Of a stretch of DNA of 64,000 nt, positions 1-15,270 are shown one piece after another. The stretch's first letter is position 1, and the number at the start of each line of letters is the position of its first letter. Origin of the DNA: Heliocidaris tuberculata (Eukaryota; Echinodermata; Echinoidea; Camarodonta; Echinometridae); contig CM046842.1 of NCBI GenBank assembly GCA_025618425.1, positions 29,317,581 to 29,381,580 of the forward strand. The letters are read 5' to 3'. The position numbers and the translations under genes are program-made. The notes below the pieces were generated by a model that searched no databases, was not told where the DNA came from, and saw only the letters and a program-made list of their open reading frames with translations.

Positions 1-3000
1 CTGTTGCTGATGATGAGGATAATGATGACGATGGTAGTGGTAGCGGCGGTGATGAAATTGTAAAAGTGAAAACGATAGCAAACTATAGTTGATACATAAA
101 CGATTTCTATTAACTTCATCATTCCAATTTCGGCGTGTTTGGTAATCTATATCATTTAATCTGAGGTCCAAAGATGACTTAAAGGTAACGGATAGTTTTG
201 GGAGGCCCTCAAAAACTTTTCGTGAGATTTCTTTGATTTTACTTAATAAAAAGCAGGGTACTATAACATAACTAAGATGCTGTGAAGTTTTTTCCTCTTC
301 AAGTGTAATATTTACTGAATGAGAGGTGAAAAGTAATAAAAATCCCTGGCCCAAAAAAGAGGGGATGTAAATTCAAACAACGGCCACACACACTACTCAC
401 ATTAGGATTACTGTGTGTATAGAATACGCTACACATAGTGCGAAGCGCTGGGTTTATTGTGCGGGGAACCTTCGGGTGGATATGGTCTTAGCGTGAGGCA
501 GTGAAAAGCTGTTACCAAGCGTTTCTTACAGATATTTACACTAAAATTTGTTCGAAATCGTGAATGGAATGTTAAATACTCTCGTACATGTGTCTTATGA
601 TAAAAGGAGAGTAGTATGTGACTATGTTAGATAAGTTTCTTGCCAGTATGATTTTTGCTACCGAGACTGTCTATGAGCTTTAACCCAATTTAGATTTAAA
701 ATAGTGCCTTCAACCCACAATTTTGACATTCCACAATTGTCTGTGATACTTTTAACTTTTAACATGTTTAAGATCCACCTTGAATGAAAATCACCATTTT
801 CATGTAGTTTGCTTAACAAAGTGTAAACATTGTACGAGAGCTTAGACTTTTTACCTTGGCTAATCCTTGCCCCAAAATTGATCATACGCTTCTCCACGTT
901 ACTGGTTTAAGTAAATTTAACCACTTCACCTTACACGATACAATTGGCGGTGTCACGGTTTAATAAGCACGCTTTTAAGAAATTTCCTATGAAAGATTTC
1001 AATACCGTCCAACTTCTGAATGCCCCACACTTCACTACCATACAATAAAATTGGAACAACCAGCTATTCAAACAACTCACATTGAATATGCAGAGGTAAG
1101 CATAATTTCTTTGCCTTTTTTACAAATTAAAGTGAACATATAGCTCTCTTCGTTTGATCAACCTGTTTGTTTCTAGCTTTATTAAAGGAACCGTTATAGT
1201 TGAATGTGGTGGTGGTGATGGTGGTGAAATTGTGAAAGTAATAACGACAATGGTTACTCTCAAAATGTAAAAGAGTGAGAAAAACACTCAAAAGAGAGTG
1301 AAATTCCACTCTCACAACAAAGAAATGACACTGACAAAAAGTGACAATGAATTTTAAGCGGCTTGTCATTGGTTGTCTTGCGCAACTCATTGCTCACGAG
1401 TGAAAATGCTTCAGTTTGCACACGATGTTGAGCGGAACACAGGCTCGCTCTGTCAGTGAGTGAGACGGCTGATGAAGGAATATCGGATTGCTCACTCAGA
1501 AGGGAGTGCTTTACCTCTTAATTTGGAGTGAAAGTTCCTTCATTCTTAATGTCGAGCGGCAAATTCACTCATTTACATTTAGAGAGTATGATGATTATAA
1601 TGATGCGGGTGGCAATGATGGTAGTAGCTTTGATGATGATGATGATGATAGTTGCGATGATAGTTGTGGTTGTGGATAATGATAATAATATTAAGAATAA
1701 TAATAATGATCATGTGTAATAATGATACTACATGTACTATTTTTATTCATTTTGCCAAAACAAATTGAAATGATCTTTTAATGACTATATATAACATCTG
1801 AAGAATTTATTCACTGGCATATATGCTATCTATAATCATTGTAATCACATCCACACAAATTGCAATTTAAGGAAAGCCGCAGACATTTTCTCACATAACA
1901 TGCTCTTCTTTAGTTCAAAATGATTATGTAAGCATCACCTTCAGGATCAGTTAATTCAATTAAGACAGCAACAAGACAAAACCAATCAACATTCACTAAC
2001 ACACTGATTCACCTTTCCAAAAACCTTCATTACTGTTGCTAATTAAAAAGACAACAATAATAACAAGTTTAATATACAGGTCTAAGCATATCTATTACTT
2101 TTCAATAAACAATTCAATAGCAAAAAATAACAGTAGTAGAAATGAATGTATTATAGTGAATTCAACAGAGATAGTTCGCTACATGGGTCTGTGCTGATCC
2201 TATAAAAGCTCTTTTTTTTTTCTCTCCACCCCTCCCCCCCCCCCCCCCCCCCCCCTCTCTCTCTCTCTATTCCCCAGTCTCTCGAACCACGTCGTCTAAC
2301 TCCTTAAATGATCTCTGGGAAATGATGAATGCTAATTATTAGGACTTTAAAAAAAAAAAAAATTTTAGTCATATCTTTTTGGAACACATGCAAATTGAAT
2401 TCCACGTTCAGTTAGAAAATAGGTGATATTTCGTTATTTTCATTTCATTATAAACGATTGATGTGGAAGTCTAGTTAACACACCCCTTCGAGAACAGCCC
2501 CTCACCCCGCTTTTCTCGAAAGGGTGCGTTGAACGCTCCACACCGAGCGGCGCCGCACCGCACCGCACCGCACCCTTTCTAGATAAGCCCCACTGACCAG
2601 TGGTTGTTGGAAGTCGGCAATGCAACCGGTCGTATGCGTACGTACGCAGTGATATTTTGGCAACAACAATTATTTAATAATGGCCAATGAAACCGACGAC
2701 TGTTCCACGACCAGTTCAAAAAATACCTAGAATAAGTTTTATAGAGCTATCGTTAAGAATATACAAGAAAATAAAAAGAAGCGAACAAGCAAAATGATGT
2801 TCAGATCTACATATACATATATAAATTGGATCTATGGAACCGGACGTTCCACGACCTTCCAAAGAAAAGAAAAAAGTTTTTTAACTTTAGCCAATATGTA
2901 CGGCGATTGAATGAAAACTTATCAAAGTAATCATTACTCTTTACTCGTGATAATAAACGTTTTTTGCAAAATAGTCATTAAGTAGAGCATTTATGGCAAT

Positions 3001-3300
3001 TTTTCTCAAGAATGCATGAAAATATTGTTTTAAAATCATTGTTGTTTCTAAAATTACTATAAATTCTACTATGAGGCGTCTTAGAAAGTTTGTAACAGGC
3101 TAAGGTATTCATATTTAATCATAAAATACAATCATCGATCAATGATAATCGATTAAACTAGCATACATTAAAGGGAAATGCTTGTTGCTCTGAAAGAAAG
3201 AGGAAAAATCAGAGAAGTAGATTGGTGAAAGTGCGAACGAAATCGAACAAGCAATAACAAAGTTATGAATTTTGGAAAGTTGTAATCACTATACATATGG
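1..3300. other. No gene found; low-complexity and AT-rich DNA
   Basis: GAT-rich patches at 1-55 and 1,580-1,720 give Asp- or Met-rich frames. A poly-C then (CT)n tract lies at 2,228-2,268. CACCGCACCGCACCGCACC at 2,556-2,574 is a short local repeat. Short frames here show no conserved motif. Confidence 0.6.
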
Positions 3301-3934
3301 GAATTTCAGATTGACCGAATAGCTACTAGCAATGTCACTGTGATGTAGGGGCGGACAACTCCCCCATTAGCTCGAAAACCAAAAATGACTCTAATGTAAT
3401 TTTTTTTTTCAACATGTATTACTCAGTAGGATCTTTTTCTTTCATGGCAGTGCCGTCACCAGCTTTTTCAAGGGGGGGGGGTGCCTTTTGGAGAAAAAAA
3501 AGACAAAACTTACCAACTCCAATGTCAGGCAGTGGTGCTGGTGGCGCAGATATGAGCTGTTCGACACTACACAATAGTGCATATAGCCGGCCGGCCAGAT
3601 GGATGTATAGACAAATGTACTGCCTACTGGTCACTATAGAACATGTCGCCCTTTTCAAAAGACATCCCCCCCCACCCGGTGACGCCCCCCCCCCCCCCAA
3701 CTTTTTTGTTTTTTTGGTCTGGAGGGGGGTGCGTTCGCACCTCCGCACCCCCCTGGCGACGCCCATGCATGTATGAGGACCAATAACAATATGCTATCTC
3801 CAGTATATTTTGAGTACTGCCCCGAGCGTAAAGGCACTACACACGAGAAAACCGCAAATTGAGGATATTTTTGTTTACGACAAACGGGAGAGTTGTCCAC
3901 AAGTATGTCACGATAGACACGATCAACTCACCAG

Positions 3935-4079
3935 GGGCCCGTTAAACAAAACTTGCGTTTAAACGCAAATCAGGAAAATCAAACGCAACTTTATTTTTAG
4001 CCAATCAGAAGTGCGCCTTTAGGACTTACGTTTGATTTTTAGGAGTTGCGATTAAACGCAAGTTTTGTGCAATGGGCCC
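3935..4079. mobile_element. GGGCCC fold-back element, copy 1
   Basis: A near-palindrome from GGGCCCGTTAAACAAAACTT to AAGTTTTGTGCAATGGGCCC. Arms carry TTGCGTTTAAACGCAA-like boxes. The centre holds GCCAATCAGAAGTGCG. Confidence 0.75.
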
Positions 4080-4598
4080 AAGATTGCCAATTTGAAATTC
4101 GCATAGATGTATAGTGATCTCATTCTTCAAACGTATTAACTTTCTTATTCCTTGTCCGATTTCTTTCAAACTTTCACAATTCTGTTTATCGGTAAGGAGG
4201 TAATGAACAAACCGCAAAGTAATGATATCTTAGTGTACGACAAACTGGAGAGTTGACCACATTTATGTCACAAATCGAGTCATCCAATTTCCAATACGAG
4301 ATTCGCATACATTTAGTGGTGTCAGTGTTTAAACATCCATAAATTTCTTCTCCGATTTCTTTCAAACTTTCACCATTTTTGTCTTCCTTTTTGCGAATTT
4401 ACACAAATCATCACATTATCAAGGTTGAATTGCCCATTAGGTTCCTCGACATTATGATTTTATCTTACATCCACTTTTACCATGTTCCATGAGGATGTCT
4501 CAGTTTGTTCACGAGTCAGTTCAGTACAGTTGTGCCCTCGGGAAACATAAGAAACAGGAGAGCCGACAAAATTTATTTGTAGATGTTAAATTACACCA

Positions 4599-4745
4599 GG
4601 GCCCTCTTGCATAAAAAGTTGCGATTAAATGCAACTCAAAAAATTAAACGCAAGTACCAAATACGCGATTCTGATTGGTTGAAAATCAAGTTGCGTTTAA
4701 TTTTTTGAGTTGCGTTTAATCGCAACTTTTTATGCAAGAGGGCCC
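4599..4745. mobile_element. GGGCCC fold-back element, copy 2
   Basis: GGGCCCTCTTGCATAAAAAG ... CTTTTTATGCAAGAGGGCCC, an almost perfect palindrome of 147 bp with TTCTGATTGGTTGAAAATC at the centre. Confidence 0.8.
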
Positions 4746-7700
4746 AGCTCCTTTTACGGGCCTATATGGCAAGTGTTGGCTATATCAGTAATTGAATTTT
4801 CTGAATGATTTCTATACTAGTAAACTCATAATGAGTGGATGACTACTCCCCAAAACAATTACAGTGGTCAAGAAAATGGCAGCACCCAGGTATCGCTAGC
4901 AGACGATAAATTTTGCTGAGAAAATCTTGATTTATACCCATAACGTACATTTTAATGCAAAACTACGTAGGACAACAAAAAGGAATAAATTACATCTTTG
5001 AATATAAGCACATTTCTATTGTGAGATTAATTCCCCTTTAACAATATCTTATGAGTACTGCCCCAGTGCAAAGGGCGCAAAGGAGAAAACTCGCCATTCC
5101 ATATCCAGAATCATGAATCAATGGCATGTCCAATGAGCTTAGTGTATTTAGTGCTCTCTGGAAGCAAAACAATCCGGAGCACCTCAAAATTTTCTAGATT
5201 TTTACAAGAAATACTTCCCCAAGTCCACCCCCTCGTCATGGAAATTAAAATTTTCCCACTTTCTAAGGTGTAATGAGAGAGTACCTCTCTCTAAAGCCAT
5301 GTTTTTTCTCCTCTGATTCTCTGACATGATTACTTTAATTTCTTCTAGACTGTCGGAGGTGTCTCTCTATTCCTACACTGAAACGTCATATATTTCGCTA
5401 ATACAATCAGATTCTTTCCCCACATTATTCATCTTAACTCCAATAATAAATTCTCTCCCAACCTTTTAATATCGATTACAAATGATCAATCGATTATATA
5501 TATTCACTTTTGTGAAACATCGCCCGAAATTGATCGATCAACAAAAAATATATTTTTCAAGAAAATCAATTAGAATAATAATCCTTACGCCCTAAAATAC
5601 CACAGATATTATCTAATTAGATTTAAAATCTAAAAAAATTCAGCAATAATATAAAGTTGAAGCATACTTGTATGTAAATATATCTAAATTATTTTGAAGA
5701 GAGTTGAACCCTTAGAATATACCTGTTTTAAAATTTTGTTTGTCTTTAATTTATTTGACGCATATCCATGGTGGGCCAAACAACGTACAAAATTAATTTA
5801 AAAATTTTGGTGTGGGAAAGATTATGTATCTATTCCCCAATTATAGTGCAATTTATTAAGATGAAATGTGTGAAAGAAGAAGAATAAGTAAAACAGGATG
5901 GTGAGAGTGTATCATTGAAGAAGCTAGTTATTTGGTCGTGCTTGAAAGATACCTTATTTTTGTAATTTTCTTTTAAGAAATACCATAGCTTTCTTCGGAG
6001 ATTCAGAAACGTGACATTTGGAGGACATGTTGACCCAGAAGTCCTGTTAGTTCTGGGAGCAGTTTTTAGAGGTTTTAGACCAGAATGATTATTTAACAAG
6101 TGTATTCGGCCAAAGAAGTAAGGTGGAATTTAAATATGTAATTTTAAGAATATTTGCTCTATTATTAAGGTGAAATATTGTGTTTAAAATTTGAGTAGTC
6201 GATGGCACATTCACCGATGTATTATAAAGGCGTACGAGTGTGTATACACATAATTTATGTCTACAAGTAAACTGTACACACATTCGGTCTTTTGTTTAGT
6301 GAGGTGTATATTACGGTATTTAGATTAATTGGACAAATATTAGTCCTGTTGGAAAATGAATGCATTATGTAGTTTTGTTTAATTAAAGAAGCAAAAGGTT
6401 TAGGTTAGTAAGAAAGAAATGAAATGAGAATAAGGTAGTTTGAAAGAAGCTCATGTTATAAAGCTTCAAAGTTTATTCAGTTTGATAAACAGCGGTTATT
6501 TAGGCCACATTATTAAGATTTCAGGCCAATTTATTTACTTTTCCTTTAATATAATGATGCTATTTGTCAGTTCACAATTTATCTCAAATGTATGACAGAG
6601 AAATTTGGCTAAAGTTATGTGTTGTATGTTGGGACTGAACAACACTAGTTTTTCAGTAGGCCAATATTTTGGCTAAATTTGGCTTATAATGGTCATTCCA
6701 TGTAGATTAGTTTTCAATTGAATACACCACTGTGTATTGAATTAACATTTAGTTTTATTAAAGAGCGTATTTGGTTTTTAAATATTCAGAAACCAAGAAT
6801 ATTATGATGAAAACTTTGAAGTCAAAGTCAATTTTTTGTAATTGTTTATTCAACACTTGGTCAAAGATATAAGTCATGAAAAGATAAGAAAACACTCCTG
6901 AGGAATAATTGGTATAATATTATTTTTAGATGCAGAAAGTTAGCATTGGAAAAATTGTAATGGTTTTATTGTATTCTCATAGTTTTATAACTCGAGAATC
7001 ATTTCAAAACTGTATTCGGCTTATTCTATAAACTGGGAAAGTGTAGTTACAAATAATACACAGGGATAAATGTACATTTTTGTGTCAACACTTTAGAATT
7101 TATTAAGCATATGAATATAGAGAGTAAACATAAAGGTGCGTTTATTTTCTTGAAATATTTACATGTACTTATCAATGCTACATTAATAGCTTAGACAGGA
7201 ATTCATTATTTTATGTCAACTACGCTAGGATATACAGTGTACATGTTTTCAAAACCACTTTGCATTGTTTTGAATGAGGTAACTAAGGATACTTTTTCTT
7301 TTGTTCTTTTTTTATACAGATTGAATTGCCGGTTTCCAACCCACCTTTGTACATGCATTGTACCTGTACATCTTCTGAAAATAGGTTAATACATTACTAA
7401 ACCGGATTCATCGGTTTGAAGACTCTTTTCTTTGAGCGTTCCAGAAAGTTTAAAAGAAATCGGACAAGAACTAAGAAAGTTATGGACGTTTGAATGAGAT
7501 CACTATACATCTCTGCAAATCTCAAATTGGCAATTTGGTGAGTCGATTGTCATGATTGTGACATTTTTGTGGACAACCCTCCCGTTTGTCGTACACAGTA
7601 CGCAAAATATATTGTTATAGGTCCTCGCGAAAGAAAAAGATCCTACTGAGTAATACATTTTGAAAAAAAAAACCCCGGCATTTTATAGTCATTTTGAGTG

Positions 7701-8089
7701 TTGGAGCGCATGGGGGAGTTGCACAGCTTACATCACATGACATTTCCTATTCGGCCAATTTGAAATTTCCCATATGAAGAGTGATTACAACTTTCAAAAA
7801 TTCCGTACTTTCTTACTGTTTGTCCGATTTCATTCAAATTTTCACCAATCTGCTTCTCTGATTTTTTCTCTTTCTTTCAAAGCAATTTGCTATTTTGCTT
7901 TAATGTCAAAAGAAGGTATACCCTTATCGGTGTCATCATTATTTCATAGAAGGGAAAGGGCGGAAAATGATTTCATGAACTTTCTCGTTCTTTTTTATGT
8001 CAATCTTATACCCATTTCTGGCGCAGTGTATGTGACTTTCCGCAAGACTATAAAGTCAATTTCTTCTCATTTTGGTGATTCCAAAAGCT

Positions 8090-11000
8090 CATATTATCCC
8101 GATTGCTTCCAGACATTTCCTTTTTAACTGTAATTGCATGACTCGAACTCAACAATTAGGCTTTATGGAAAACAGATATTAAGTAATCTTCATTTCGCTA
8201 AAATGCTCTAAAACCAAATGAATTATTGTCATAAGAGTTCTATAGGATGACTTGTATTTAAGACCAGCCAGATAAAAACAAACAAACAAACAAACAAACA
8301 ACAACAACAACAAAAAAAAAAACCCAAGTGAAAACTATCTGGAAACTGTATACCGTGTATAGAACAGGGTGAATAGGAACAGCCTTGACATAGTTTGCCT
8401 TTTACCTTCTTCATTACAGCGCCATTGGTAAAGATTTTGGTACCATTCTATCAATATTGTATTCAGTTTATATGATATTTTGCGACCCTAGCTGTTGCTA
8501 TTAACCAGGCGCTGCAATTTCTTGTTATATTGGTCCCGGCCTGGGTGAGGGGGGGGGGGGGGGGGGGGGGAGGGGGGGGGGCGGCGACTGAAGACGCGAC
8601 TATCCTATACTCAATTCTTGCTGTACATTTTCACTTAGTCTTCAAAATTTCTGAGGGGTACGTGTCCCACCCCCGCCCCTCCCTTGCAGGATCGCCGCTC
8701 CTGCTATTCACCTGTCGTCGGGGTGAAAGGGAAAAGGGAATAAAGTAGCATTTTATGAAGAGCATGTCCTTTAAACTGTTACTTTTTTAAATATTATTTT
8801 TGGTTGCAGGGGGGGGGGGGGGGTAGGGAGTATAAATTTATCAAACAAAAAAACTTGTGAATACATTATCTACATATTAACGAAAAAGGTCTTTTCAAGT
8901 TTTTACATTAATTTATAGAAATGTATTGTATGTTAATGAAACTGGAATGTGGGTTTCCGGCTTTGTTGTTGTTTTGATATGTTTGGCATTGTCATGTTAG
9001 AACTACTGGAATGCAAAAAAAAAAAAAAAAAAAAAAATATTAGGTTAATGAAAAGAAATACAAGATTATCGCGCATTGTGTTTCTAGTGTGAAGATATCC
9101 ATGAACGACATAAACATGAGAAGATTCACTCCTAAACGAGACATAGTACAGATTTTATCTGTTCCATTTCATTGAAACATTGGAAAAATGCAGTGTTTGA
9201 TTTCAGCTGAATGACTACTAATCATCAACTTTTGATTGACTAGAGGAAAGATAACGACGGGAAAGCTTGGAAAGTCCATGATTTGAGGTCTAATGTATCC
9301 GAAGGCAACTGCACAGTATTTACCCCCCCCCCCCCAAAAAAAAAAAAACCCTTTCGAAAGCATGAGAGGAGAAAGAGTTATAATTGGAGAGAGAGAGAGA
9401 GAGAGAAAGAAAGCAACCTTTGAGCATCTTTGGAGATGTTCAAATATTTTTTTTTTTTTGTTTTCAGATTCTTTTATTACTTCCATTTTTAGAATAACAT
9501 CTTCACAATATTCAAGGTAAGATAAAATAAATATGTAGGCCTATATTCACATGCCAGAATCATATATGCAAACTTATATAATCATTACATTTTTTTGTAC
9601 AATAAAATAAACAAAAAGTAAAACATAACATTTCACATATAAACGATCATATTCATAGTAATATTGGATGAAATTTTATACTTAAATATTAAAAAAGAAG
9701 GAAGAAAAGAAAACAGAAAAAAAAAATCATACCTATGTATCGATGACAATTGACAGTCGATTACATCCATGAGTTTTGAGAACATGTCGCTTGAAACTAG
9801 ATTACGAAGAAAATATCTTTCACAAAACAGTGGTATGATATGGATACGCTTATGCCTACTAAAATGACAATGATATAATATTCTCAATTCAGATAATTGA
9901 AATCTATTCATGTTATTGTTTTATGTCATTATTTTTTTAAGAGCGAGTTAAAATTTCAACCTGTTAAAATTTTGTTTTTAAAAATTAATATTAACTATCA
10001 CATCACAGAGAGTTGGGTTGAAAAACATAAAATAAAATCAGGTGGGAGCTAGGGAATTAGGGTTCTTTATCGTAAATTCAACTCCTTGGTAAAACCGAAT
10101 TTCAACAAATTAAACGCAAGCCCCAATACATTTAATTCACTTAATATCCCCCTGAAAAAAGTTTGCTCTTCAAATGCCCTCACACTCCAAAAATGACGAG
10201 ATATGGTGGACAGTTTTGGACCAAACAGTAGTCCCATATTTCTGTGACTTTCAGGAAATATCATTAAGATAATTCATTATCATTTTGATGATTCCAAAAC
10301 CTCACAGCTAACAAATTTTTAAAAAGTACCATACAAGTCATAATCAACCTTTCTCGATTGCTTCCAGACAGTTTCTATTGCAATGTAATTGCATGAGCAG
10401 AACTCAAATTTATCTTTAAAAACAAATATTGATTCAACACGTTGTGAACCTTTAATTCGACAAAATGCTTTAAAAAAAAAAAAAATAAAAAACACTGTGA
10501 ATTATTGTCATGTTTACTTACATAGTTAAGGTAGTTAAGGCATTGTATATCCGTGGCTTAGGCCAGCCAGATTAAAAATCGAACAGCGAAAACAAGATAG
10601 AAACCGCATATGAGTCGGGCGGGGTGAATAGGAACAGTTTTACTAAAAAATATTGCCTTTCACCTTCTTCAACACGATGAAAAAGTTCATTCATATAAAC
10701 TTACCATATCATACGCAGGGTATTATTGAATGGAATTTTATACTTGAAATATTAAACAAGAACGAAGAAAAGAAAAGAAAAAAAAAAGAAAACAAAAAAG
10801 AAAAAATAGAATGAAAAATTATACCTGAGTATCGATGACAAATTAACAGTCGATTATCCCTGAGTTATTGTGAAATGTCGCTCGAAACTGGATTATGCAG
10901 AAAATATCTTTCACAAAACAGTGGTATAACATATATGCGCTTATGCCTACTAAACTTAAATTGCTATCATATTTCAATTTGAAAAATTGTAATCTACCTA

Positions 11001-11290
11001 AGAACTGTTTTATTCATTCTTTTTTAAGAACGAGTGTAATCCTAAAATTTTAACCGGGTTAAAATTTTGTTTTTTTATTATTATTTATTATCAAATAAAT
11101 TTACAAGTTAAAGATAATTTGATTGATTAAATTCATTAAGTTAGTTATAAATTTTGGCGTGGAAAGTTTATGACCCTTTCCGCACTAATAATTATTGATT
11201 AGGGAGCATCAAATGAAATCAGAAGGAGCTAGCCGGAGCTATGGCATTAGGGTCCTTAATCGTCAATGCAATTCCTTCAGATCGTTCAGA
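8090..11290 (+). repeat. Tandem duplication of a 1-2 kb segment
   Basis: Segment 8,090-8,450 matches 10,350-10,690 (TAATTGCATGA..GAACTCAA, GGGTGAATAGGAACAG), and 9,665-10,080 matches 10,728-11,285 (ATATCTTTCACAAAACAGTG, CGCTTATGCCTACTAAA). In between are unrelated DNA with poly-G (8,550-8,580; 8,810-8,823), A-rich and GA tracts. No gene seen. Confidence 0.7.
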
Positions 11291-13507
11291 TTCCTGTCTC
11301 CGTCTTTTCGTAGACTGTCTTTCTGGTATTAGGGCCGGTTAGGTTGGAGCCGGTGAAGAAACAAAGTTGGTACTGCATCATGCTTGAGCAATTTCCTCTT
11401 GGGAGGATATCCCATCACCTTTGCACGAATATCCTCTTGGAAGCAGTGAGGCTCAAAGTGGTTCTCACACACCACCCGACTTTGAAGCCAAGTACGTTTT
11501 CACGTTGAATTTGTCCGTTCCGATATTATTTAGCACATCTTTCACGATCCGTTTGGGGTTTGGAATGGCGAAAAAACTATGGTTAGGCACTTCACCCTGC
11601 TTTTTTGAGCAGCCATAAGCCCTGACACATCACCGGGCATGTTGCAGTTTTTTAAGGCACCTGCACTGCACTAGCGTGTATCCTGGCGTGCGGGTGCGGC
11701 GTCGATTGCACCAGCAAGATGGTGATGCACAGTAAACCAAAAACAATGTGGGTGCTATACGTCACACGGTCACGTGATTAAGTTGATTTTTTTTTTCCGG
11801 TAAATATAATTGTTTTACTTCAAAATGACCATAATGAAAAAAAAAATCATTATGGAGCAACCGTTGGGAATTCAGACATGACTCTTTTTTAGTTGTTGTT
11901 TTTTATGTTTTGTTTGTTTTAACCTATGATTTGTGTAGAAAATACTAAGAAAGTTTGAATTTGGTGTGGACTTGGCCTTTAATGAAGGTTCAAAAATAGA
12001 AAAGACCACGCATAAATCCCATTCTTGTGGCCTTGCAGCTGACATGGGTTAATATTGCAAAAACAGGGATTTTGGAATGATTTTAATTCCCATAGTATTA
12101 ATTTGAAATTATCACAATGACTTGCATGACACTGAAAGCTCTGAAAGGGTATAATCATGGATCAACTAGTCGAATAGACCAGGGACTATGCATGCTTTTG
12201 ACCCCCAAACATGCCCAAAAGTCAGCTGCCATATAACACGTGCAACCTTATGACGTCACGTGGGCGTGTACGCGGCGAGCACACCACAAAATCGGCTCGC
12301 GTGCTTAGTTGCTGATATTATAGGCCCAGGCCTTTAGTCTCATCTGTGGGCCACCGGGGCCACCGTAGACCCTCCCCTCAACAAATAATTTTGTCATCTT
12401 GATTTTGTAACGGAATAGTTCTTGCTACAAAACTAGACTGGGCAAAATAATTCCGCCAAGTTAATCTTTTTTTAACGAAATGGCTTATGTTACAAAATGG
12501 AAATGGATGAAATAATTTTATCATGTTCATTTTGTTACAGAAAAGTTTTGGTTACAAAATTAAATTGAACAAAAGAAGTTTTGTTCAGTTCGTTTTGTTA
12601 AAAAAATAAATGAAAATTGTGTGTTACAAAGTGAAATCATTTGATGACATACCGAGATTTGTCTGCATAATTTGGTAACTGGAAAACTTGCTAACAATTT
12701 TTTGTAAAACAAATTTTGTAACCAAATAAATATTGTGTTCACCTTCTTGTCACTGAATGGAACTCGTAAGACTATGTCACAAGATTACATTTTTCAAAAT
12801 CATTTTGTAACAAAATGCATTGTTGTTCAAGAATTTTGTAAAAATAAGAAAAGAAAAAAACCCCACAGTCTTGAGTAAATTCTTTGACAAAATGAGGCCA
12901 GTTTGTAAAGAATAAGGTTTACACTTGGCTGTGTTGGCGCCCCATAGTAAATATACTAGTCACTATGTAAATCCAGAATATTTAGATATTGATATTTTAT
13001 TAGCTTTATTTCAGTGTCTTTATTGGCTGATGATTAAAATAGAATTATCCAAAAAATAAAAAGTAACATTACTACCCAATAAGCCAGTTTGTATTCACAA
13101 ACTGCGCAGGTGCAGATAAAGGTCCCTTTGTACAGAGGAAAATTGACCTTTATACCGTGTCATTTTGTACACACAACAATGTACACCTGGCACCAGTATG
13201 ATTTTACTTAAACAAGTGCATCGTCCACCAAAACAAATGCGTGTGCACGTATAAATGGGGTTAATTTAGGGTCATTTGTACCTTGCAGTAATTACGAACT
13301 GGCTTAATACCCTATTCATCATAATTATGAAGAGAAACACCAGTTCAGGGGTCAACTTTCTTTCTTTGCCTACAATCGATTACAAATCGCCTCTAAATCT
13401 CTTGCAAACCGACTCATAACCCAGTCACGTCTTCGGTATGTGGACGTTAATAAAAATAAGTCCCATTTTAAACTGGCCCTTACTGGTCCTTACTGGGGGA
13501 CAACAAT

Positions 13508-13722
<215 letters not shown>

Positions 13723-14694
13723 ATATAAAAAAATAAAATGAAAAATAAAATAAACAGATAAAGAATTTCACAACGTAGGGCGCTCATAATCGATTAAAGT
13801 GATTGATTAACTTTGTGAAAAATTGTAAAATCAGCTCAAATGCCAGTGAATTGTGTGCAGTCCTCTAACTACATATATAATTAAGGATATATGAAAGTAT
13901 GAGAGAAAATGGAACCCGTTTACTATCCTAAAAAAGAGAAAATCGCGATCAATTGCTAGCGCAAGTCGCTCGGCTTCTTCGCTGCGCTGTAGTCACAAAA
14001 CCAAGCACCAGCGCTTGGCGATTTCAGAGCGGGTTTCCAGCCCGTACGGTATTCTGTAATAGAGCGAGGTATGCCAACCGTAAGAGTTCTTTAGGGTTCG
14101 GTGGTACTCTATCCCGACATCAATGTTCAATCGTAAATATCTTGATTTATACCGATCAGCTTATAAAACTCAGGCGATTCCTGTCTGAGCTAAAGGTTTG
14201 CAATTATGATTACAGCATTAGCTGGAACAGTGATTTTTTTTTTTCAATCCTGGGCAAAGTTAATCAATAAACAATCCATTTCATACAACCTTGTTTCTAG
14301 CACTTCATAGTGTCATTGAATTAAGAAAATCGAAGTAAAATACTAGCTATGAATTATTTTAAAAAGTTAAAACTTTGTTATTAAAAAAGTCATATTCTCG
14401 AATGCTCAATAAAAGCAATGTTTCTGATTATTCTGTAATTTTTAAAAACTAACCAATTTAAATATTAATAAAAAATATATGTATATATTTAATGATTCCG
14501 AACTAATTCTTGAATTAGTTGGTGATATAACAAACAACCGATTTTGGAAGTGATCACATCACTGAGAATGGTCACCAGAATTGCTCAAAGGAAATATCTA
14601 CCCTGGTCATGCTGGTATAGTATTTACTTGATCTAATCACGAATGTACTAGATCGAAATAGTTACGCAATTTTACATTATGAGATTAGACACCA

Positions 14695-14842
14695 GGGCCC
14701 TCTTGCCTAAAAAGTTGCGATTAAACGCAACTCGAAAAATTAAAGGCAAGTCCAAAAATACGAGATTCCGATTGGTTGAAAATCAAGTTGCGTTTAATTT
14801 TTTGAGTTGCGATTAAACGCAACTTTTTATGCAAGAGGGCCC
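14695..14842. mobile_element. GGGCCC fold-back element, copy 3
   Basis: Same ends and centre as copy 2. It lies inside a larger repeat, whose counterpart at 24,103-24,160 lacks the element. Confidence 0.8.
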
Positions 14843-15194
14843 TGGAAAGGCCCCTGCGACCCAAACGCAACCCACACGCAACCCAAATGCACGTTTATTG
14901 CTGTTGATGTGCAGGGATGCATACACTAATATTCTGTTATTAAAACATCTAGATAATTATGCTTCATAGATTTTTAAATGCTTTTGAAGCTCCAGATCTC
15001 TCTCCTGCAATGACTGTATGACATCATCTGTCAATCATCAGTCAGCTATACACTAACATTAACAATAGACAGTGGAATGTAACTTCCCTCAGCTCAGCAC
15101 ATGCTCACGTGTAGAAATTGCATGTTTACAAACAATACCTCCTCATTACCATTCTTTTCCTGGTGATGCTACAGCATGTCTGATATATTACACA

Positions 15195-15270
15195 GAGATC
15201 AGTCAGAACACGTGGTCTTTTCGACTGATCTCTGTGTCAAAACACGTGGTCTTTTCGACTGATCTCTGTG
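15195..15270 (+). repeat. Tandem and inverted repeat with CACGTG
   Basis: ACACGTGGTCTTTTCGACTG and ATCTCTGTG occur twice at a 41-bp spacing. Upstream CACAGAGATCAGTC is inverted relative to GACTGATCTCTGTG, so it can form a hairpin. Confidence 0.8.

Larger units (their letters stand above)
3301..7400. other. No gene found; repeats and AT-rich DNA
   Basis: Apart from two fold-back elements, 3,330-3,910 holds a repeat interrupted by an insert with poly-G and poly-C (3,471-3,770). The complement of its flanks recurs at 7,540-7,700. From 4,750 to 7,400 I see nothing beyond AT-rich sequence. Confidence 0.55.

Noticed and set aside
3414..3776. 120-residue frames on both strands
   Set aside because: They cross poly-G and poly-C insert sequence of a repeat whose flanks recur elsewhere.
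7774..8127. 117-residue frame on the + strand
   Set aside because: It spans two interspersed repeat families found in many other places of the window.
13953..14270. 105-residue frame with Arg-rich start
   Set aside because: Higher GC than its surroundings, but no recognised motif and it lies inside a decayed repeat unit. I could not support a gene.
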